Position numbers and translations under genes: made by a program
The notes under the pieces: generated by a model
What the model was told of the DNA's origin: nothing
Databases searched by the model: none
Seen by the model: the letters and a program-made list of their open reading frames with translations, nothing else
Shown here: positions 56,580 through 64,000 of the stretch, piece by piece
Numbering within the stretch: position 1 is the first letter of the stretch
How the letters are laid out: the number at the start of each line of letters is the position of its first letter
From: Pegoplata infirma
Taxonomy: Eukaryota > Arthropoda > Insecta > Diptera > Anthomyiidae
Length of the DNA stretch: 64,000 nt
Direction: 5' to 3'
Assembly (NCBI GenBank): GCA_963921195.1
Contig: OY992537.1
Span: 94,508,736 to 94,572,735, forward strand

Positions 56580-57890
56580 AAAATATTTTAAAAATGATTA
56601 ATTGGATTAAATAATTGGAAGAATCATAATAAATCCATTCCCAATGTCTCCCACCAAACCCCCAAACCAACCCCACGATCTTAATGGGTACAAAATTTGT
56701 AGAATTGATAGGAGTTTTCCACAAAAATCAAAGAGTACAAAGATTTCCAAAAATGAGATTAAAATTTTAAAACTTAAAAATCTCAAATTAGAAGTATTTT
56801 AAGAATTTTTTATCTTAATTAGGACTTCTTTAAAGTACGTAAAAAACAAAAATAAACAAGTAAGAAAATTATAGTCGGTCAAGACCGACCATAAAATACC
56901 CTACACCAGAGTTTCCCGGAAAATGGGTCCCAAGTTAAAACATGGACTGATTAGATCTATATTTTGTCAAATCTTTAATAAGTGTAAAAAGCACTCACTA
57001 ATCAAATTTGAGTGGAATAGGCTTCTTTTTGTTGACAATAAATCACTTCAACTGAATATCGGGCGAAATTTCCACATGGGACCTAAGTCCAAAAATGGTC
57101 CGATGATAATCAGATTTGATAAGGTTATTGAAGTACGCGTTTAACATACACAAACAGAATTTTAATTAAATATTTTCTATTTTCATGAAATTTGAGAGAT
57201 TTATGTGAAAATCGGGAAGGTGGTTTGTATGGGGGCTACAATAAGAACTGGTTCGATTTCTTTAAAATTTGGAATGGTGATTTGTGTTGATAAAACATGA
57301 TTACCTGCCAAATTTCGAATAGATACCTGTTAAAATGCGTCTATTAGAGTCATTTGAGCCAAAACTAAGGAGGACCTTTGTATGGGGCTAGGTCTAAATA
57401 TGGACCGATTTTTTCCAATTTCAAAAGGCTTCGTCCTTGGGCCAAACGAGGCTTAAGTTTCAAATTTCAAGTCAATTGATTAAGAATTGCGACCTGTATC
57501 GTGTTTACACCGTTTACATGGACAGACGGACGGACAGACGGACGGACGGACGGACGGACATCGCTAAATCGACTCAAAAAGTGATTCTAAGCCGATCGGT
57601 ATACTTAAAAGTGGGTCTAGGACCAATATTTCGGGTAGTTACAAACATCAGCACAAACTCATTATACCCTGTACCACAGTGTGGTGTAGGGTATAAAAAG
57701 AACATTTCTGAAGAAGTAATGAGTAAAATAAGTTTATGTAAAGAAATAAGCTCGGAATTTTTAAAAATTCTATATCTTTTAAAAAGGTTCATCAAAAATA
57801 TTGAAATTTTTTAGAAAGGAGTTTTCGAAGTCTACCAAAACCTGTTAGACAAATCGAAAAAAATCAAAATGTCTTATTTGGCATGGAATG
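56580..57890. mobile_element. Second copy of the GGGGCATTCCATG foldback, split by mini-me
   Basis: 56690-56855 matches (inverted) the inner part of the 17180-18251 foldback ('aaaacttaaaaatctcaaatt', 'gtacgtaaaaaacaaaaat'), and 57700-57890 matches its right arm ('aggagttttcgaag', 'ggcatggaatgccc'). The left arm is degraded or missing. Mini-me 56856-57697 interrupts it. Confidence 0.6.
56856..57697 (+). mobile_element. mini-me/DINE-1-like element (subfamily 2)
   Basis: Left end 'acaagtaagaaaattatagt' with 'ggtcaagaccgacc', then 'ctacaccagagtttcccgg', the body, GGAC tract 57523-57560, core 'gtgattctaagccgatcgg', and hairpin 'accacagtgtggt' with 'gtagggtataaaa'. A full copy that shows the undisturbed sequence of the split copy at 1-983. 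Confidence 0.83.
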
Positions 57891-58054
57891 CCCGATATTT
57901 TATGGGGTCTCAGAACCATGTTCTGAATCAAAAAAAAAAATTTACAAATTAAGTTAAATTCTAATTGTATTTTTAAAATTTTATTAAAATGCTTCAACTA
58001 TTATTTACAAAACCAACAAAATGTTATTAAAATGTAATACGTACAATACTTAAT
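57891..58054. other. 3' flank of the minus-strand Ly6 gene
   Basis: Short AT-rich stretch, likely 3' UTR read leftwards from the stop at 58055-58057. Confidence 0.4.
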
Positions 58055-61000
58055 TTAAAAAATAAAATGCATAGACACTAAAGCTAAAATAGCAGCTAAA
58101 CCGACAGCCATAAAACGACCAGCGGAAGAGGAATTACATAAATCACCACTGCAGATATAACATTTATCAACATCACGACTGTGGGAAACAGTGCAAACAT
58201 CAGATTTTGAGCCGACAACTTGGAAGTGGCAGTCACGTGAAACAATAATACCAGCTTTATCTGAGGAAAAAAAATAATTTTTTAAACAAGATTTAAAAGA
58301 TAAACAATCATGAGGTGAATTTTGGAAATAAGAGCTTTCTAAAAGCTGTAGTTACAATAATGATAATTAGCTTTCCACCACTAGCTCAATACGAGTATAT
58401 GGGGTGTTACGAATAGCTTGAAGTAGTAAGTAAACGATCTCAAAACTTGCTTTCAATAATGCGTATGTAAATTTAATAATACTTATACATTTTTTGCTAC
58501 TCAAGACAAATATTTTCTACAAAATACACAGAAAAAAATATGGAGGAAACAAATTTGAGTAATCACTTGTTTAAATTTGAAAACAAAAATTGAGTAATTT
58601 TTTAATTAACGCAATTAAAAATTTACTCAAAAAATTTAAAAATAATTTAAGTAAATAATTTAATAAAAATTTAATAGTTTTTTTAATTTTTTTTAAACTC
58701 TCATAGTTTTTTGAATTCTCGTTTAGTTTATAGTTTTTTGTGTATGTATATGAAAGTTTGTAATCGTCTTTATAAAATTTTCCTATGTTTTTACCAAACA
58801 TATTTATGTCTCGTAAAGTTTGAAAAAACAAGTTTTTTGTTTTTTGTAAAAAAATTTAAAACGTTTTTAAACTTAAAAAAAAAATAAATAGATAAATTTT
58901 GAGTAAATTTTTAATTGTGTCAATTAAAAATTTACTCAAATTTTTTTTCAAACATTTAATAAATTTTTATTAAAAATTTACTCAATACTATTAAATCGTT
59001 TACTGGTGCAAAATTGAGTAATTTTTTACTCAATAGTATTAAAAATTTACTCAAATATTTTTTTTATTTTTTTCTGTGTAATTTTATTTATTTTTATAAT
59101 AAATGAAATTAACGCCCAAATTGTTGTTTTATTATAACCTCCACTCTAGTGATAGAGGGTATATATAAGTTTGTCATTCCGTTTGTAACACCTCGAAATA
59201 TTGGTATATGACCTCATAAAGTATATATGTTCATTAGGGTGGCAGCTATTTTGCAAAACTTCGAATTTGAAGGAGTGCACCCCTAATTTTTATTACATTT
59301 GGTCTAAAAATGCTATGCTAACAATTTCAGCCAAATCGGACAACGTTAACACGAGGCGCATCGAGGTCAAAGGTCAAAGGTCAAAAAATAGCCATATTTT
59401 GATGAAGAACATTAAATAAATGGTGAAGTTTTTTAAATATATTTTTAAAAAGTGGCACACGAGTTGTTTTTAGTATAAGAAGATAAATTAAAAATTTTTG
59501 GGATTTCAAAAATTAACCCTTGTAAGTCTTTCGGGGTCAAAATGACCCAATTTTCTAAATTTATTGAAGTATACCAATGTAAAACCATATTTATATTCTA
59601 TTCTATCATAAATACTCAGATATGAAATACTGTTTTTCTAGGATGTCATTCACCCGTTTCACGGTAAGGCCAAAAATATGCATTTTATTTGGCGTGGCTC
59701 TCAAAACTGATATTTTGGTTTTTTCAAAATTTTTTTAAACAAAATTAGGAAAAATGCTGAAAAAACCACAGAATCTTATAAAACATATGTTAACATATAA
59801 AAAAAAAATTTTTGGGGGATATCCCTCGGATAGTTTGGCGGGGGCATCGATTTAAACTCAGCGGATTTCGAGGAAAATGCCTTTTTTGCCCACAATTTAT
59901 TCAATATGGAAAAAATTTGGTAACTATTTTAAAATTTGACAAAGTCAGGGTCATAAATTATTAAAAACTATGTTAGACATTAACCCTAAACGCTTTAGGA
60001 AAATAGAATAATATTAACCCGGTTTTTATTCGGGTCAAAGGTCAAATTTAGGGATATTTGGATTTTTTTTGGAAAAGGGCATCTAAATATGAAATGTTTA
60101 TTGCGATTTTTTATAAAACTTGGTATAATTATTGTACGAGCTCAGAAAAATAATTACTTAATTTTTTTAAAATTAACCCATAAATGATCATGGGATCAAA
60201 ATGGCCCAGCACATTAAAATTTCTTTATATAGATGTTTATATTTTCTTTCGATTTTTATAAAACTTGTTATGATTATGTGCGAGGTCAGAAAACTAATTA
60301 TTTGATTTTTTTTAATTAACCCATAAATGAACATGCGGTCAAAATGGCCCAGCACGTTAAAAATTCTTAATATATTTTTTTTATTTTTTTTCTATTTCTA
60401 TAAAACTTGATATTATTTCTTTGCGACGTCTGAAAAAATAATTATTTGATAGAAAAAAAAAATAAAAAAAAAAAACTATATTAAGGATTTTTAACGTGCT
60501 GGGCCATTTTGACCCCATGTTCATTTATGGGTTAATTAAAAAAAAAACAAATAATTAGTTTTCTGACCTCGCACATAATCATAACCAAGGAAGATGTATA
60601 ATTAGTCCATGAATCATAACAAGTTTTATAAAAATCGAAAGAAAATATAAAAATCTATATAAAGAAATTTTATTGTGCTGGGCCATTTTGACCCCATGAT
60701 CATTTATGGGTTAATTTTAAAAAAATTAAATAATTATTTTTCTGAGCTCGTACAATAATTATACCAAGTTTTATAAAAAATCGCAATAAACATTTCATAT
60801 TTAGATGTCCTTTTCCAAAAAAAATCCAAGTATCCCTAAATTTGACCTTTGTCCCGAATAAAAACCGGGTTAATATTATTCTATTTTCTTAAAACGTTTA
60901 GGGTTAATGTCTAACATAGTTTTTAATAATTTATGACCCTGACTTTGTCAAATTTTAAAATATTTACCAAATTTTTTCCATATTGAAAAAATTGTGGGCA

Positions 61001-62761
61001 AAAAAGGCATTTTCCTCGAAATCCGCTGAGTTTAAATCGATGCCCCCGCCAAACTATCCGAGGGATATCCCCCAAAAAAATATTTTTTTATATGTTAACA
61101 TATATTTTATAAGATTCTGTGGTTTTTTCAGCATTTTTCCTAATTTTGTTTAAGAAAATTTTGAAAAAACCAAAATATCAGTTTTGAGAACCACGCCAAA
61201 TAAAATGCATATTTTTGGCCTTACCGTGAAACGGGTGAATGACATCCTAGAAAGACAGTATTTCATATCTGAGTATTTATGATAGAATAGAATATAAATA
61301 TGGGTTTACATTGGTTTATTTCAATAAATTTAGAAAATTGGGGCTGATTTTCGTGTTTTAGGGGTCATTTTGTGAAAATTAGGTCATTTTGACCCCGAAA
61401 GACTTACAAGGGTTAATTTTTGAAAACCCAAAAATTTTTAATTTATCTTCTTATACTTAAAACAACTCGTGTACCACTTTTTAACAATATATTCAAAAAA
61501 CAACACCATTTATTTAATGTTTTTCTTCAAAATATGGCTATTTTTTTACCTTTGACCTTTGACCTCGATGCGCCTCGTGTTAACGTTGTCCGATTTGGCT
61601 GAAATTTTTAGCATAGCATTTTTAGACCAAATGTAATAAAAATTAGGGGTGCACTCCTTCAAATTCGAAGTTTTGCAAAATAGCTGCCACCCTAATGTTC
61701 ATGATCCTCGATCGATTTTAAGTCGATCTAACGATGTCCGTCCGTCCGTTTGTCTGTAGAAAACACGCTTACTTTTGAAAAACTTTACTGAGGCTGCTGA
61801 AGTTTGACATATATAAAATTTACCCAGTCAGGTAGGTATTTCAATCCAGCAAAATCGGTCCAGTAGTTCAAAAGTAATAAGCAAACGAGCGAAATTCGGT
61901 TTTTCGCTGCTGAAGCTTTGCAAATACATTTTTCGTTCCCCTGATCTGTTTGGTATTGAATTTCAGCCAAATCGGTACAGTGGCTCAAAAGTTATTAAGA
62001 AAACCGTGAATTTCCGATTGGTTTCACCTTAAATTTCCGTGTTAAAAAACCGTTAAGCAAGCTTTAAAAACATTGGTAAGTCAGAAAAATATTTTACAGT
62101 ATTTTTGTCACTCAAAAATATTTTTACACTAAAAAAAATTTCCACTCGAAAAAAATTTTACACACAAAAAAATTTAAAAAAAATTACACTCAAAAAAAAA
62201 ATTAGTAAATTTTTTTTCTCAAAAATTACTAAAAAAAAAGTTTTTTACACTCGAAATAAAATATATCTACTGAAAATTGATAATTTTTTTTTCACTTTAG
62301 AAAATTTATTACCACTTCAAAACGGCGTTGTGGAGGGTGTTAATGGATTCGGCCAAGTCGAATTCAATTTTTCTACTTGTTGTTGTTACGTTTTGTCTAT
62401 ACGAATATCGTCTATAAACATTTGCCAATGCCAAATTCATTGCAAACCATATAAAACATGACATCACTATACATATTGAGACGTGGTGTGGTGATTTCAG
62501 GTGTTGATTTGAATTTTAAATTGTTTATTTTTGTTTGTTATATCCAAAATTTTCCAAAAAAAAATAATAAAGAATTGTTTCTAAACTTACCACTTGTTAC
62601 CACTTTATTACATTTGGTAACTGGCATAAATTGTTCCATTGAATTGGGTTTGGCCACCAGTTCACAATCGACTGATCTAATATTGGAATTAGCATCAATC
62701 ATATCTTTGGCGCAATTGGGATCTGTTAGGGATTTACATTGATAACATTTAATGGCAGTTG
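58055..62761 (-). CDS. Ly6/quiver-type GPI-anchored protein, 5' exon missing
   Basis: Two minus-strand exons: 62761-62591 (acceptor 'tttatttacag', donor G|GTAAG) and 58260-58055 (acceptor 'ttttttttcctcag'), joined in phase 1 across a 4.3-kb intron. The first encodes TAIKCYQCKSLTDPNCAKDM through VTKCNKVVTS; the second encodes IIVSRDCHFQVVG, DVCTVS and KCYICSGDLCNS, then a hydrophobic tail (AVGLAAILALVSMHFIF) fitting a GPI signal. The Cys pattern is that of the insect Ly6/quiver family. The upstream exon with the signal peptide is not found in 62762-64000, where a foldback sits, and probably lies outside; the acceptor is phase 1, as in the paralogues. The intron contains a MITE and a mini-me with a 2.46-kb foldback inside, so it has grown by insertion. 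Confidence 0.85.
58526..59083. mobile_element. MITE with TACACAGAAAAAAATA ends
   Basis: Left 'tacacagaaaaaaatatgg', right 'tttatttttttctgtgta'. The word 'ttgagtaa'/'ttactcaa' recurs at least ten times in both orientations, mainly near the ends. TA may be the target site. Lies in the Ly6 intron. Confidence 0.65.
59131..62381 (+). mobile_element. mini-me/DINE-1-like element (subfamily 1), split by foldback
   Basis: 5' end 'ccactctagtgatagagggt', core 'acctcgaaatattggtatatg', interruption at 59235-61694, then 'catgatcctcgatcgatttta', GTCCGTCCGTTTGTCTGT (61738-61755), 'cggtccagtagttcaaaagta', a poly-A 'cactcaaaaaaa' stretch, 3' hairpin 'attcggccaagtcgaat' and 'ctacttgtt'. Confidence 0.82.
59235..61694. 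mobile_element. 2.46-kb foldback element, copy 2 (TSD ATGTTCAT)
   Basis: Same element as 52421-54882, with ATGTTCAT duplicated at 59227-59234 and 61695-61702. Arms ~1.14-1.2 kb around a centre near 60375-60475. The left arm lacks 'cacaaaatgacgcctaaaac'-type sequence present in copy 1. The right arm has a ~36-bp insertion at about 60582-60617 bounded by 'aatcataac' duplicates. Non-coding. Confidence 0.88.
62382..62590 (-). other. Intron remainder next to Ly6 exon
   Basis: Between the end of the mini-me and the exon donor at 62590. No exon; AT-rich. Confidence 0.45.
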
Positions 62762-63226
62762 CTGTAAATAAAAAAATAAAAAATTAAATTATAGTTTAAA
62801 ATTTGACAAAATATAAAATATAAAAAATCGATTTTTTTTTAAAAAGTTTCGTAAAATTGTATGTATGTATGTATGTAATACCAAAATTACGTAAATCTTA
62901 CAAGGCTTCCTTTGTAATTCAAAATTACATACAAAAATTGTAGTTTTACAGATTTTTTAGTAAAAATAAACGTAAAAAGATGTAAAGTTTTTTTTCATTA
63001 AAAAATTTTTGGTCAAAATAATAAAGAATTACAAAATTTATGCAATTTTTCTTAAAAAATTGTCAATTTTAAATACACTTTATAAAAGTTAAAAAAAACT
63101 ATGTTTTAGGCGCCTAAAATATGCACTAAAAAGTTTTGAAATATGCACTAAAAATCTAAAAATATGCACCAAAAATCATAAATATCCACTCATTTTTTTG
63201 GAGCACCCTAATACACATATATTAGA
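62762..63226. other. Upstream intron of the Ly6 gene
   Basis: AT-rich with a GTAT run (62860-62877), words 'tacaaaattac' in both orientations, and a short repeat 'atatgcactaaaaa' near 63118-63180. The missing signal-peptide exon was looked for on the minus strand and not found. Confidence 0.4.
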
Positions 63227-64000
63227 GTGTCCCTTATTTTGGAAATGTTGGAAATGTTGAGACGGTACCCCCTCATTTTTTTCCTTTTGACTAAAAAATA
63301 ACTCAGGAAAAATTTTACGCCCCTACGACCACGCCTTCCCTACGCGACGGGGCCGTAAAGAGCGGGGCCTTAAAAATCATTTTTCCATCCAAAGCAAAAA
63401 ATTTTTTTTTGGATTTTAAATTTTTTTGTTATTAATTATAATATTACTTGGTTAGCTTATTCACGACAAAAAATTTGATTTTGTTGGGATGAGGCTTTCA
63501 GTTCTAAAAAATTTTTCGAAAAAAAAAATTTAGCGCTTTTGGGGTCCTACAGTAAAAATTTTTTAAAATTTTTTTTTTTTTAGTTTTGACAAGCAACGGT
63601 TTTAGTTGTAATGTTGCTTTTATAGATATATATTCATAAAAAAATATTATTCATATCTGTAACATCTTGATCGTGTATCGAAAAACATCAAAAATGAATT
63701 TTTTACCCTTTTTTAGATCACGATTTTTTAGAACTGAAAGCCTCATCCCACCAAAATCAAATTTTTTGTCGTGAATAAGCTAACCAAGTAATATTATAAT
63801 TAATAACAAAAAAATTTAAAATCAAAAAAAAATTTTTTTGCTTTGTATGGAAAAATGATTTTTAAGGCCCCGCTCTTTACGGCCCCGTCGCGTAGGGAAG
63901 GCGTGGTCGTAGGGGCGTAAAATTTTTCCTGAGTTATTTTTTAGATAAAAGGAAAAAAATGAGGGGGTACCGTCTCAACATTTCCAACATTTCCAAAATA
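63227..64000. mobile_element. Foldback element reaching the window edge
   Basis: The left arm (63227-63545) and right arm (63715-64000) are inverted copies: 'gttgagacggtaccccctca', 'ttttacgcccctacgaccac', 'cttccctacgcgacgg', 'gtaaagagcggggcctta', 'ttattcacgacaaaaaattt'. The arms are GC-richer than the surroundings at their outer ends. Pieces of the same element lie at 13767-13860 and 15065-15130. The right terminus is outside or exactly at the window end. Confidence 0.82.

Noticed and set aside
1..64000. tRNA, rRNA or snRNA genes
   Set aside because: No cloverleaf A/B boxes, rRNA segments or snRNA motifs were recognised on either strand; the copia primer binding site is only a short tRNA-complementary stretch.

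Overview
The window looks like nuclear DNA of a higher (brachyceran, probably calyptrate) fly. It is very AT-rich, has spliced genes with GT-AG introns, and is dominated by dipteran repeats. These include mini-me/DINE-1-like (Helentron-type) elements carrying GTCY microsatellites, a copia LTR retrotransposon, an RNase H-bearing non-LTR retrotransposon, a mariner remnant, hAT-like and Harbinger-like TIR elements, foldbacks, and three large satellite-like arrays. The taxonomic call is inference; no species can be named from the sequence alone. I see no tRNA, rRNA, CRISPR array or prokaryotic gene.

Genes. (1) On the + strand, 1614-10446 holds the 3' end of a class C GPCR of the GPR158/GPR179-like family. 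Two exons (1614-1863, 1931-2145) cover the last membrane segments and coiled coil, and a last exon (9645-10446) follows a 7.5 kb intron. The intron holds a ~612-bp tandem repeat broken by a full-length copia element and a mini-me element. The last exon has an in-frame TGA followed by 247 open codons. (2) 26224-26867 (+) is an unrecognised two-exon gene of 196 aa. (3) Three Ly6/quiver-type small GPI-anchored protein genes lie at 32449-33101 (-), 46614-47178 (+) and 58055-62761 (-, first exon not seen). They share a phase-1 intron after the signal-peptide exon, and two of the three share a second phase-1 intron, so this is a dispersed paralogue cluster.

Layout. 0-1.1 kb: broken mini-me with a mariner remnant. 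1.6-10.4 kb: GPCR gene with copia. 10.9-13.25 kb: 5'-truncated LINE with a 13-bp target duplication. 13.3-21 kb: mini-me elements, MITEs and foldbacks. 22-26 kb: satellite A, interrupted by a LINE scrap holding two nested Harbinger-like elements. 26.2 kb: unknown gene. 28.6-31.2 kb: satellite B. 32.4-33.1 kb: Ly6 gene. 34.5-37.5 kb: cluster of about ten ~145-bp palindromic MITEs. 38-42.5 kb: TIR elements. 42.5-46.1 kb: satellite C and a transition zone. 46.6 kb: Ly6 gene. 47.8-49.1 kb: inverted duplication. 50.7-57.9 kb: several layers of nested transposons with readable 8-bp target duplications. 58-62.8 kb: Ly6 gene whose intron holds a second copy of a 2.46-kb foldback. 63.2 kb to the end: another foldback.

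The most interesting signals are as follows. Satellites A and B keep the same hairpin while both partners of one base pair are changed (GTCACAGA/TCTGTGAC versus GTCTCAGA/TCTGAGAC). Two copies of a non-coding 2.46-kb foldback have clean 8-bp target duplications. The GPCR tail has an in-frame TGA-C. Transposon insertions are stacked with reconstructable order.
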